A stretch of DNA of 60,768 bases, from assembly GCA_947629685.1 (NCBI GenBank), contig CANREP010000001.1:177958-238725 (forward strand), given 5' to 3'. Below the pieces are notes generated by a model, which had not been told where the DNA came from, made no database searches, and saw nothing but the letters and a program-made list of their open reading frames with translations. This DNA comes from an uncultured Phascolarctobacterium sp. GTDB taxonomy: Bacteria > Bacillota > Negativicutes > Acidaminococcales > Acidaminococcaceae. Below are positions 27,607-35,498 of this stretch, one piece after another. Positions within the stretch are counted from its first letter, which is position 1. Each line of letters begins with the position of its first letter. The position numbers and the translations under genes were made by a program.

Positions 27607-27770
27607 CCGAAAGTGCACTTCGCTGCACTTTCAGTTTGGGAATGTCAAAGTTTTTACACTTTTACCTAAAAAGCGAAGAGCAGAAACCAACTGCGCTGGT
27701 TTCTGCCCTTCTTACTTTTGCGTTAAACTTTTGGCAACTACTGTTACCATGTCAGATAACGCAGTTTAAC
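27607..27770. other. Intergenic region with three inverted repeats upstream of the autotransporter
   Basis: GAAAGTGCA (27609-27617) pairs with 27624-27632. A longer hairpin, 27675-27689 against 27697-27711 with one mismatch, reads on the minus strand as a terminator followed by CTTTTT. GTTAAACT (27722-27729) pairs with 27763-27770 and encloses a smaller imperfect hairpin (TGGcAAC with GTTaCCA). No coding sequence can be supported in 27544-28000. The remainder (27771-27922) is AT-rich with nothing recognisable. Confidence 0.55.
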
Positions 27771-27922
27771 TCATTGCACCTACTCACACACTAAGATATA
27801 TGTAAATTCCTTAGATAATAATTTACATCCTAAAACATTACTTACCATTAAGATAAATATACAAATAAAATTATAGATTTCCTTACTTATATCAATAGCT
27901 AATGCAAAACAAAATAAAAGAG

Positions 27923-27954
27923 CCTGCTGCCTGCTACTAACAGCAGACAGCAAG
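27923..27954 (-). terminator. Intrinsic terminator downstream of ksgA
   Basis: A 13-bp stem with two G-T wobbles (27923-27935 against 27942-27954), followed on the minus strand by CTCTTTTATTTTG. It lies 46 bases past the ksgA stop and closes the 3D protein-rnmV-ksgA unit. Confidence 0.7.
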
Positions 27955-28000
27955 CCCTTGCAGCTCATTTTAATTTATCAATAATATCTACAAATCTATT

Positions 28001-28855
28001 TTATTTCGCAATATCGCCAAATGTATTGGTCAGTGCGGCAAAATCTTCCAACGTCAATGTTTCTCCGCGTCTTTTGCCATCGATACCTGCCAGTTCCAGC
28101 CATTTAGCGCACTGCTCGCTGCTGATGCCCATATTCTTCAAGGCGTTGTTGAGCATTTTGCGGCGCATAGAAAAGGCTGCCTTAACTACCCGGAAAAACA
28201 GCGTTTCATCACAAACCTGTACAGGCGGCTGCTTTCTGCGTTTGCAGACGATAACAGCAGAATCCACTGCCGGCGCAGGGATAAAGGAAGACGGCGGTAC
28301 GATAAAGGCGATTTCCGGCTCGGTAAAATACTGAATGGCCACAGAAAGCGCGCCGTATTCGCGCCCGCCCGGCTGCGCAGCCATACGCTCGGCAACTTCT
28401 TTCTGCACCATGGCTACCAGCCTTTCCATCGGCAGGCGTTTTTCCAGCAAAGCAAAAATTATCGGCGTCGTAATATAATACGGCAGGTTTGCACAGACTT
28501 TGAAGTTTTCTACGCCAACCTCCTGCATAATATCAACTTTCAATATATCGCCGTTCACGATACGTACATTGTCATAACCTTCCAAGGTTACAGCCAGTAC
28601 CGGCAGCAGCCTTTTATCCAGCTCTACCGCCACTACATCAGCGCCGCTTTCCGCCAGTCCCTGGGTCAGCGTCCCAATACCGGGCCCGACTTCCAGCACC
28701 TTGTCTTCCGGCGTCAGCTCTGCCGCTTCTACAATGCGGCGTACAATATCCTCATCAATCAGGAAGTTTTGTCCCAGCTTTTTATCTGCCCGCAGTTTAA
28801 AACGGTGCAGGATGTGATTAGTTACCTGGGGCGATGCAATTACAGGCTTTTTCAT
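28001..28855 (-). CDS. ksgA: 16S rRNA (adenine1518-N6/1519-N6)-dimethyltransferase
   Basis: A 284-residue SAM-dependent enzyme that dimethylates two adjacent adenines near the 3' end of 16S rRNA. KKLGQNFLIDEDIVRRIVEA and the SAM loop EVGPGIGTLTQGLAE are diagnostic; the NLPYYITTPI motif IV is readable around residue 123. Loss of the protein usually gives kasugamycin resistance. It lies nine bases after rnmV, an order conserved in Firmicutes near oriC. Confidence 0.97.
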   Translation of the reverse strand: MKKPVIASPQVTNHILHRFKLRADKKLGQNFLIDEDIVRRIVEAAELTPEDKVLEVGPGIGTLTQGLAESGADVVAVELDKRLLPVLAVTLEGYDNVRIVNGDILKVDIMQEVGVENFKVCANLPYYITTPIIFALLEKRLPMERLVAMVQKEVAERMAAQPGGREYGALSVAIQYFTEPEIAFIVPPSSFIPAPAVDSAVIVCKRRKQPPVQVCDETLFFRVVKAAFSMRRKMLNNALKNMGISSEQCAKWLELAGIDGKRRGETLTLEDFAALTNTFGDIAK

Positions 28856-28864
28856 AAAACAGCT

Positions 28865-29401
28865 CTATGCTCCTATCTTGGCTACGGCAGCAGCAAATTC
28901 TTCGCGGCTGATACCGTAGCTGTTCAGTCTTTGTAAAAATTGCTTGGCGTTGCCATAGCCGATGCCCAGCTCCGCACCCAGCTTAGCCCGTCTTTCTGCC
29001 GCTTTACCTGCGCCGCTGAGCCCGCAGGCAAACATATCCTGCATGGAAAATCTTACTGCCGGCTCAAATTCATGGTGGCGCACCTTAGCGAGCGCTTTTA
29101 AAATAGCCTGCGGCTGCGCCTGTTCTACACCCACATCGTTATTGGCCGTAGCGTCTATTTTAGGTATAAAGGCCTGCCCGGCATCGGGAAATCTTTCCGT
29201 CAGATAACGGCGGATGCGTTCACCGGCTCCGTCCGGGTCAGTCAAAATGATGATGCCGCGCTTTTCGTAAGCGGCGGCAATCTTTTCCAAAGTATAGGGC
29301 GACAAAGTAAAACCGCCCGTCTCTATGGTCTCTGCGTCCAGAGCTTTTTTGATGGCCACAGTATCCATCTTTCCTTCGACAACAAGAACTTCTTTCAGCA
29401 A
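28865..29401 (-). CDS. rnmV: Ribonuclease M5
   Basis: A 178-residue Toprim-domain nuclease that matures 5S rRNA in Firmicutes. The Toprim motifs are visible: VVEGKMDTVAIKKAL at the N terminus (catalytic glutamate) and IILTDPDGAGERIRRYL (DxD) around residue 50. The following GVEQAQPQAILKAL is typical of the family. It lies nine bases before ksgA and eight bases after the 3D-domain gene, so all three are cotranscribed. RNase M5 normally needs ribosomal protein L18. Confidence 0.95.
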   Translation of the reverse strand: MLKEVLVVEGKMDTVAIKKALDAETIETGGFTLSPYTLEKIAAAYEKRGIIILTDPDGAGERIRRYLTERFPDAGQAFIPKIDATANNDVGVEQAQPQAILKALAKVRHHEFEPAVRFSMQDMFACGLSGAGKAAERRAKLGAELGIGYGNAKQFLQRLNSYGISREEFAAAVAKIGA

Positions 29402-29409
29402 AGTGCACC

Positions 29410-30393
29410 TCAGTCTGCTAAAATATAAATTTCTACATCACGGCGTCCCCACTGGATGGCTTTGTGCCAGTCGCTCATAAAGACATCTATTTTATTGCCC
29501 ACGATGGAGCCGCCGGTATCACCGGCCATTGCAATACCGTAGCCGGGAATGTACATCTTGGTATAATAAGGAATTACCCTGGGATCGACGGCAACAATGC
29601 CTTCATAGGGCACCAGCCCGATAGAAGTCATACCACTGCCGCTGCCGCAGTTTACTGTATAGGCAGATGCCTCTACATACATTTTCTTGGTATAACGTTT
29701 ATAGCCTTCCGGGGTTTTGACGCTCATGGCCATCCCTTTTTTGACGACTTTCTTTTCCGGCACCACGATCAGTTCGCGGCCCAGCTCCTGCGTTACCGTA
29801 CCGCCGTCGCTGCCCTTTTTGACCTTAGATATAACCTTAGCCTTACCGGGCCGACCTTCCGACTCCACCGTACTGCTGCCGAAAGCCATATTCATATCTT
29901 CCACATATTCTACCGGCGGTTGTTCCGGCTCTTCGCTGAAGACAAACTTTTCATTGCGGTCAAGGACATAGACTTTCATATCTTCTTTCAGCTCAGCTGC
30001 CGGGTCGGGATAAACCCTGCTCTTCCTGGCGCTAATGCCCAGGCTTTTTAAAGCTTCGCCTACCGTCGCCTTGCTGCTGCGGTAAACTGTTTCCTCGTTA
30101 TTTTGCACCACCACAAAGCTTTTAGCTCGGAGCACTTCAATCACGCTGCCGTCCTGCACGTTGCTGTTAGCTCCCAAAAGGCGCCATCCGTCGCCCTGTT
30201 CCATAGGCACGTTGGCTTCTTTGATGATATGCTCAGGATTATCCGTATTGGTACGGATAACTTTCTCCTGTCCGTCATATCTGACGGTAACATGTCTGAT
30301 AATATCAAAGCCCGTTAAAAAAGGAAAGGCCGTAAGTAATACGATAAGTACCGCCAGACAGTGTCTGGACAGCTGCTGTATATTTTTAAACAT
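29410..30393 (-). CDS. YabE-like protein with DUF348, G5 and 3D domains
   Basis: A 327-residue cell-wall protein. An N-terminal signal anchor (residues 12-30) is followed by two DUF348-type repeats (HVTVRYDGQEKVIRTNT near 34 and KSFVVVQNNEETVYRSS near 90). A G5-like domain lies at about residues 170-220 and a 3D domain at the C terminus (VEASAYTVNCGSGSGMTSIG, VAVDPRVIPYYTKMYIPGYG, AGDTGG, KIDVFM), with the three conserved aspartates in place. In related resuscitation-promoting proteins this domain is a lytic transglycosylase. AGGAGG lies seven bases before the ATG. It heads the rnmV-ksgA unit, as YabE does in Bacillus. Confidence 0.9.
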   Translation of the reverse strand: MFKNIQQLSRHCLAVLIVLLTAFPFLTGFDIIRHVTVRYDGQEKVIRTNTDNPEHIIKEANVPMEQGDGWRLLGANSNVQDGSVIEVLRAKSFVVVQNNEETVYRSSKATVGEALKSLGISARKSRVYPDPAAELKEDMKVYVLDRNEKFVFSEEPEQPPVEYVEDMNMAFGSSTVESEGRPGKAKVISKVKKGSDGGTVTQELGRELIVVPEKKVVKKGMAMSVKTPEGYKRYTKKMYVEASAYTVNCGSGSGMTSIGLVPYEGIVAVDPRVIPYYTKMYIPGYGIAMAGDTGGSIVGNKIDVFMSDWHKAIQWGRRDVEIYILAD

Positions 30394-30411
30394 AAAAAAC
30401 CTCCTTATCGG

Positions 30412-30448
30412 CTATAACATTTTAACATAAATAAAATGTTATAGTCAA
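30412..30448 (-). promoter_or_regulatory. Promoter within a 13-bp perfect inverted repeat
   Basis: On the minus strand TTGACT (30448-30443), an 18-bp spacer and TAAAAT (30424-30419) form a promoter. CTATAACATTTTA (30412-30424) is exactly repeated in reverse at 30432-30444 with a seven-base gap, so the arms span the end of the -35 to past the -10. The 3D-domain gene starts 19 bases downstream of the repeat. The layout suits an operator. Confidence 0.65.
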
Positions 30449-30592
30449 ATCGGCCCTCAGCCGCATTGTCAGCACTGGCCTGAGCGGCGAGATTTCACAC
30501 TGTAGGAGGCTTTATATTTATATAAATATTTTCTGTATAAACAATAATTTTTCCGTCTGCAAGATACTGACTAACGCCTGCCTGAAAACAAA

Positions 30593-30630
30593 AAACAGAC
30601 AATGCGCAATAATCTGCGCACTGCCTGTTT
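30593..30630 (-). terminator. Intrinsic terminator of the pantothenate operon
   Basis: A 16-bp stem with two mismatches (30593-30608 against 30615-30630), ten bases past the panD stop. Minus-strand TTTTTGTTTT follows. The remaining gap to the 3D gene promoter (30449-30592) is AT-rich and includes a 16-bp palindrome at 30514-30529, with no gene seen. Confidence 0.75.
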
Positions 30631-30640
30631 GACCTCAATA

Positions 30641-31024
30641 TCAGCCTATTTCACGTTCCTTTTCCGTACCGCGTACATTTACCGGTCTGTTCTTTTCGTC
30701 AACCATGACAACCTTAGGTTCATAGCTTCTGGCTTCTTCTTCCGTCATCATGCTGTAGCCGATGATGATGACCGTATCACCTACGACTACCTTGCGGGCT
30801 GCCGCGCCGTTCAGACAGATGACGCCGCTGCCGCGTTCACCGGCGATAACATAAGTTTCCAGCCGGTTGCCGTTATTGTTGTCTACAATCTGCACTCTTT
30901 CACCGGGCAGGATGCCGGACAGTTCCAGCAGCTCGGAATCAATGGTGATGCTGCCCATATATTCAAGATTTGCTTCGGTTACAGTGGCACGATGGATTTT
31001 GCCGTGAAACATATTATAAAGCAT
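30641..31024 (-). CDS. panD: Aspartate 1-decarboxylase
   Basis: A 127-residue pyruvoyl enzyme that makes beta-alanine from aspartate. The self-cleavage site is G24-S25 in YMGSITID; S25 becomes the pyruvoyl group. The ATG overlaps the panC stop by one base (TAATG), with GGAG just upstream, so translation is coupled. The protein is last in the operon and is followed by a terminator. Confidence 0.97.
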   Translation of the reverse strand: MLYNMFHGKIHRATVTEANLEYMGSITIDSELLELSGILPGERVQIVDNNNGNRLETYVIAGERGSGVICLNGAAARKVVVGDTVIIIGYSMMTEEEARSYEPKVVMVDEKNRPVNVRGTEKEREIG

Positions 31025-31878
31025 TATTTCTCCTCCAGAATCACATTATCTATTAAACGAGTAGTACCAAATTTAACTGCTACTGCCAGCAGGCTGCTGC
31101 CTGTCAGCGGCCCATTGACTGGCTGCAGCTCCGGCAGCCGGTAGATTTCCACATAGTCGATATTGCTCATGGGTTCGGCAGCAATTTCCTCGCGTACAGC
31201 TTCCGTCAATGCAGCGGCGTTTCTTTCGCCGGCAGCAAAGCGTTCCTGCGCTTTTTTCAGGCTGCGGCTTAATACCAGGGCTGCCTGATGCTCGCTGCCG
31301 CTCAAATAGGTATTGCGGGAACTTTTAGCTAGGCCGTCAGCTTCGCGCACGATAGGCATGACGCGCAGCTGCAGATTAAAGAATAAATCCTTAACCATAC
31401 GTTTCAGCACTTCTACCTGCTGCGCGTCCTTTTGTCCGAAATAAGCCCTGTCGGGCTGTGCCAGATTAAAGAGCTTGCTGACAACGGTAGTTACGCCGCG
31501 GAAATGAATGGGACGGCTGCGCCCGCACAGCACCTTGGTAACATTGCCGGTTACTTCTACCCAGGTCATGTCTTCGCTGGGGTACATTTCTTTAGCCGAG
31601 GGAGCAAAGACGATATCTGCGCCCATAGCTTCTGCCAGTTTGCAGTCAGCATCCAGGGTACGCGGATAAGCTTCCAGGTCTTCATTAGGGCCGAACTGGG
31701 TCGGATTAACAAAAACGCTGACTACGACGAAATCATTTTCCATATTGGCCGCTTTGATGAGGGAAGCATGTCCTTCATGCAGCGCGCCCATGGTGGGCAC
31801 CAGGCCTATAGTCTTGCCTGCCGTTTTTGCGGCGGCAATTTCTTCACGTAATTCTGCAACAGTTTTTACAAGTTTCAT
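31024..31878 (-). CDS. panC: Pantothenate synthetase
   Basis: A 284-residue ligase that joins pantoate and beta-alanine using ATP. The HIGH-type segment [14 protein letters not shown] is at about residues 28-41 and the KMSKS-equivalent [11 protein letters not shown] near residue 185; [16 protein letters not shown] follows the first. I chose the ATG at 31878 ([10 protein letters not shown]); an open frame from 31923 overlaps panB and is rejected. The spacing to panB is 16 bases. Confidence 0.96.
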   Translation of the reverse strand: MKLVKTVAELREEIAAAKTAGKTIGLVPTMGALHEGHASLIKAANMENDFVVVSVFVNPTQFGPNEDLEAYPRTLDADCKLAEAMGADIVFAPSAKEMYPSEDMTWVEVTGNVTKVLCGRSRPIHFRGVTTVVSKLFNLAQPDRAYFGQKDAQQVEVLKRMVKDLFFNLQLRVMPIVREADGLAKSSRNTYLSGSEHQAALVLSRSLKKAQERFAAGERNAAALTEAVREEIAAEPMSNIDYVEIYRLPELQPVNGPLTGSSLLAVAVKFGTTRLIDNVILEEK

Positions 31879-31894
31879 TTCTAAGCAGCCTTTC

Positions 31895-32734
31895 TCAGTA
31901 TAATTTTTCCAGCACACTGTCATCTATCTTAAAAGTATGTTCCGCAGCCGGGAAAGTACGCGCCTTAACGTCGGCGATATACTGTTTTACAGCTGCGACG
32001 GTAGTAGTATGCAGATCAGCATATTTCCTTACAAATTTAGGGCAGAAGCCGTCCGTAACGCCCAAAAGGTCGTTGCAGACCAAAACCTGCCCGTCGCAGC
32101 CGCTGCCGGCGCCGATGCCGATAGTAGCCGCTGTTTTCAGCTCGCCGGTAATCTTTGCCGCTAAAGCCGCGGGCACACATTCCAGCACGATGGCAAAAGC
32201 ACCTGCAGCCTCCAGCGCCTTGGCGTCGTCAATGATTTTCTGCGCTGCAGCAATATCCTTTCCCTGCACCTTGAAACCGCCCAGCTGATTAACAGACTGC
32301 GGCGTCAGTCCCAGATGCCCCACAACGGGAATACCTGCAGCCGTCAGTTTTTCTACCAGCGGGCAGACCTCGCTGCCGCCTTCGAGCTTAACGGCCGTGC
32401 AACCTGTTTCTTTCAGGAAACGTGCCGCATTGTACATTCCGTCTACGATGCTGGCCTGGTAGCTCATAAAGGGCATATCGCCGACTACCAGCGCCCGGCT
32501 GTTGCCGCGCATAACGGCCTTAGTGTGATGCAGCATTTCTTCCATGGTTACGGGCACGGTAGAGTTATAGCCCAAAACGACGTTGCCCAGCGAATCGCCT
32601 ACCAGGATCATGTCGACGCCTGCTTCGTTGACGTTCCTGGCCATAGCCACATCATAGGCGGTAATCATAGTGATGGGCTCGCCCTTCTGCTTCATTTCTT
32701 TAATAGTAGCCGTAGTAACTGTCTTAACTGTCAT
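31895..32734 (-). CDS. panB: 3-methyl-2-oxobutanoate hydroxymethyltransferase
   Basis: A 279-residue enzyme that transfers a hydroxymethyl group from methylenetetrahydrofolate to ketoisovalerate to form ketopantoate. The metal and substrate segments are readable: MITAYDVAMARNVNEAGVD, ILVGDSLGNVVLGYNST, VGDMPFMSYQ and the C-terminal VCNDLLGV. The start overlaps the end of the DUF2520 gene by 11 bases. Confidence 0.97.
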   Translation of the reverse strand: MTVKTVTTATIKEMKQKGEPITMITAYDVAMARNVNEAGVDMILVGDSLGNVVLGYNSTVPVTMEEMLHHTKAVMRGNSRALVVGDMPFMSYQASIVDGMYNAARFLKETGCTAVKLEGGSEVCPLVEKLTAAGIPVVGHLGLTPQSVNQLGGFKVQGKDIAAAQKIIDDAKALEAAGAFAIVLECVPAALAAKITGELKTAATIGIGAGSGCDGQVLVCNDLLGVTDGFCPKFVRKYADLHTTTVAAVKQYIADVKARTFPAAEHTFKIDDSVLEKLY

Positions 32735-33593
32735 GTCTTTCTACCTCCGAATGCTTGAGCAGCCATGCAAGCTGCCATGCAGTCTCACTGTCAATAGTAC
32801 CGTTGGCTGAAGCGAGCCGGACTGCTTCCAGTCCCAGAGAGCAATAAGCAGGGACAAATTCCTTCGGCAGCACCTGCAGATGACCGGCCACCGTAGCGCA
32901 GTCGCCGCGAGCAATCGGCCCTGTCAGGGCAGAGCCTGCATTTTCTGCCTGCTGCAGATTGGCTGACGAGCCTTTAAACAGCGGCAGCAGCGCCTGCCAG
33001 GCAGCTTCGCTGCCGCCCACCCAGCGCGCCATCAGCTGCTGACCGATAGCAGCAGCGGCAACTACATAGTTGGAACAAAAACAAGCCGCGGCATGATACA
33101 GCCTTCTGTCCCTGGCCGGTACACGAAAAGGTACGCCGCCCAGCATAGCAGCTACTTTTTCTGCCGCCGCAACCGCCGCCTCATCGCCGTCAACAGCCAT
33201 ATAAACGCCGCGCAGCTCCGTAGCGGCGCCTGCAAAACTCTGCAGCGGATGACAGCTGCCGATAAAGGCCCCCTGCTCCTGAAGCGGCTGCAATACTTCC
33301 GTCCCCAAAGACCCGCTGCAGTGCAAAAATACCTTGCCGCACAGTACGCCTGCGCCAGCAGCCGCCATATCCTGCGCTACCGGCAGTATCATTCTGTCCG
33401 GCACGGTAATAAACAAAATATCCGCCTCACGGGCCAGCCGTTCATTGGTCATAATCTCCGTACCAAAGCGTTCAGCCAAAAGCTCACTCTTAGCTGCATG
33501 ACCCGCCGTTATCCCCTGCAGGATACCCAGCTGCTGAAAATACTGTGCCAGGCAACAGCCTACCCTGCCACCGCCGATAATGCCTGCTTTCAT
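32724..33593 (-). CDS. Rossmann-like DUF2520 protein, probable ketopantoate reductase
   Basis: A 289-residue protein with an N-terminal NAD(P)-binding fold (AGIIGGGRVGCCLAQYF, glycine motif at residues 7-12; DILFITVPDRMI) and a C-terminal helical DUF2520 domain containing SCHPLQSFAG and YHAAACFCSNY. It resembles the 6-phosphogluconate/ketopantoate reductase superfamily but is not PanE. Its position as first gene of the pan operon, with no panE in the window, suggests that it reduces ketopantoate to pantoate, perhaps as the PanG-type enzyme. I cannot check that identity here. The ATG at 33593 follows AGGAGAG; a longer open frame to 33743 runs across the terminator hairpin and is rejected. Confidence 0.75.
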   Translation of the reverse strand: MKAGIIGGGRVGCCLAQYFQQLGILQGITAGHAAKSELLAERFGTEIMTNERLAREADILFITVPDRMILPVAQDMAAAGAGVLCGKVFLHCSGSLGTEVLQPLQEQGAFIGSCHPLQSFAGAATELRGVYMAVDGDEAAVAAAEKVAAMLGGVPFRVPARDRRLYHAAACFCSNYVVAAAAIGQQLMARWVGGSEAAWQALLPLFKGSSANLQQAENAGSALTGPIARGDCATVAGHLQVLPKEFVPAYCSLGLEAVRLASANGTIDSETAWQLAWLLKHSEVERHDS

Positions 33594-33784
33594 TTGCTCT
33601 CCTTTCCGCCGGAACAATAAAAAAAGCGCACTCCGACACGGAATGCGCATAAAGATTCTTATTGCGTCTCGTCCCGGTCTGATTAAGATCCAAGCGATTA
33701 TTGACAAATTTTGTACCGTAAAACCCGGCCCCATCTGATACATTTCCCTGCTGGATAATGCTCACAGCCAAATTTTACGCTACC
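33594..33784 (-). promoter_or_regulatory. Pan operon leader with candidate antiterminator
   Basis: About 185 nucleotides of untranslated leader lie between the expected start point near 33778 and the first ATG (33593). The sequence CGCAATAAG (33665-33657) can pair with CTTTATGCG (33653-33645), forming an imperfect stem with a 2-by-2 internal loop. That stem would use the 5' arm of the terminator at 33648-33626. I do not recognise a known riboswitch class. Confidence 0.45.
33619..33648 (-). terminator. Intrinsic terminator inside the pan operon leader
   Basis: On the minus strand a 10-bp stem (33648-33639 with 33635-33626, one G-T pair) and a three-base loop are followed by seven U. It lies 26 bases before the ribosome-proximal coding start, downstream of the operon's own promoter, so it looks like an attenuator rather than an end of another gene. 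Confidence 0.85.
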
Positions 33785-33813
33785 ATAATAGCATATAACA
33801 GGCAGCTTGACAA
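33785..33813 (-). promoter_or_regulatory. Sigma-A promoter of the pan operon
   Basis: TTGTCA (33813-33808), a 17-bp spacer and TATTAT (33790-33785) on the minus strand. The remaining intergenic stretch 33814-34020 is AT-rich; a TATAAT at 33973-33978 on the plus strand may serve the GntP gene, although its -35 is weak. Confidence 0.75.
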
Positions 33814-34038
33814 GTAATTCCTGTAATAAATATTACAATAAGTACAGCAAATACGGTTAAAAAATCAGTATACATCAATAAAAAACAGCATATGCATAAA
33901 AATCCTGTAAAATCCGCAAATATCTTTAATGCAGCATACATAACACATCTTTCCTTATTTAGCGCAGCACGTTATAATATGTAGTATATGCTAAAGCGTC
34001 GTTAAGACGGCTATTAAAATTTTTCAGGAGGTATTTTT

Positions 34039-35424
34039 ATGTCAGGTTTTCCCCTCATAATAGCATTCGTCGTCGCTATCATCGTGATGATTGTTGCTAT
34101 TTCCAAGTACAAGCTGCATCCGTTTTTATCCATCATGGGCGTCTCCCTGCTGCTGGGACTTGCCGCAGGCATCCCGCTGGTCAATACCGTCGTTGACGGT
34201 AAAGCGGTACAGGGTATCGTCAACGTCATCGGCGCCGGCTTTTCCGGCACTTTCACCAGCATCGGCATCGTCATCATCCTGGGCGCACTTATCGGCTCCA
34301 TCCTTGAAAAGACCGGCGCTGCTTTAAAACTGGCCGACATGGTCATTAAAGCGGTAGGCAAAAAACGTCCTGCGCTGGCTATGGAACTGATGGGCTGGGT
34401 TGTCTCCATCCCTGTTTTCTGCGATTCCGGCTTCGTTATCTTAAACCCCATCCGTAAATCTCTGGTAAAACGCACCCGTATTTCCAGCGTTACTATGTCC
34501 GTAGCCTTAAGCGCAGGCCTGTATATCTCCCATGTATTCATCCCGCCTACCCCCGGCCCTATCGCCGCCGCTAACTCCCTGGGCATCGGCAATAATATGC
34601 TGCTGGTAATGGGTATGGGCGCGCTGGTATCCATTTTCCCGCTGATTGCCGGTTACTGTTTTGCCAAATATATCGGACAAAGCGTCAAGGCAGCGGATGA
34701 TGCTACCCACGAAGAAAACGCCGTATCCTATGAAGAACTGGTCAAGGCTTACGGCAAGCTGCCCGGCTCTTTCAACTCCGTTGCTCCCATTATCGTTCCC
34801 ATCCTGCTGATGGCCCTGGGCTCCATCGCCGCCATGGCAGGCTGGCAAGGCAGCGTCGCCAACCTGCTGAACTTCCTGGGTACTCCGGTCATGGCGCTGG
34901 CAGCAGGCACTATCTGCGGCGTCTTCCAACTGGCTACCGCCAATAAACTGCAGGATTTCTACGACCTGACCAATGATACGCTGAAAACCGTCGGCCCCAT
35001 CCTGTTCGTAACCGCAGCCGGCGGCGTCCTTGGCAAGATTATCGCCGTTTCCGGCATGGTGGGCTACATTACCGCTAACGCTGAGATTTTGGAAACTATC
35101 GGCATTTTCTTCCCCTTCATCCTGGCCGCCATCCTCAAGACTGCCCAAGGCTCTTCTACGGTGGCTATCACTACTACTGCCGGCATCCTGGCGCCGCTGC
35201 TGGGCGTGTTGGGCCTCGATACCCCGACCATGGCGGCGCTTACGGTTATGGCTATCGGCGCAGGCGCTATGACCGTTTCCCACGCCAACGACTCCTATTT
35301 CTGGGTTGTTACAAATTTTGGCGAGATGACCCCCGACCAGGGCTATAAAACGCAGACTGCCTGCACCCTGGTACTGGGCATCTCCTCCATGGTGGGTATT
35401 TTCCTGCTGTCGCTGGTATGCTAA
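34039..35424 (+). CDS. GntP family permease
   Basis: A 461-residue inner-membrane transporter of the gluconate:H+ symporter family with about twelve predicted helices. Family segments include HPFLSIMGVSLLLGLAAGIP, GSILEKTGAALKLAD, SIPVFCDSGFVILNPI and VFIPPTPGPIAAA, which is highly conserved. Substrates of the family include gluconate, glycerate and related hydroxy acids. The next gene is a glycerate kinase, which argues for glycerate uptake. AGGAGG lies upstream of the ATG. Confidence 0.9.
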   Translation: MSGFPLIIAFVVAIIVMIVAISKYKLHPFLSIMGVSLLLGLAAGIPLVNTVVDGKAVQGIVNVIGAGFSGTFTSIGIVIILGALIGSILEKTGAALKLADMVIKAVGKKRPALAMELMGWVVSIPVFCDSGFVILNPIRKSLVKRTRISSVTMSVALSAGLYISHVFIPPTPGPIAAANSLGIGNNMLLVMGMGALVSIFPLIAGYCFAKYIGQSVKAADDATHEENAVSYEELVKAYGKLPGSFNSVAPIIVPILLMALGSIAAMAGWQGSVANLLNFLGTPVMALAAGTICGVFQLATANKLQDFYDLTNDTLKTVGPILFVTAAGGVLGKIIAVSGMVGYITANAEILETIGIFFPFILAAILKTAQGSSTVAITTTAGILAPLLGVLGLDTPTMAALTVMAIGAGAMTVSHANDSYFWVVTNFGEMTPDQGYKTQTACTLVLGISSMVGIFLLSLVC

Positions 35425-35498
35425 AATAAAAATATCATAACCATCCGTATGGGCGCAGGTACTGCGCCCATTATTTTACTGTAAAGGAGATTCAGCCA

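Noticed and set aside
27780-27968. Open frame of 62 codons on the minus strand after the ksgA terminator
   Set aside because: It overlaps the ksgA terminator hairpin, has no ribosome site, an odd composition and no recognisable domain; the gap looks non-coding.
33594-33743. N-terminal extension of the DUF2520 protein by 50 codons
   Set aside because: The extension would translate through the terminator hairpin and leader; the Rossmann fold begins exactly at the ATG at 33593 with AGGAGAG before it.
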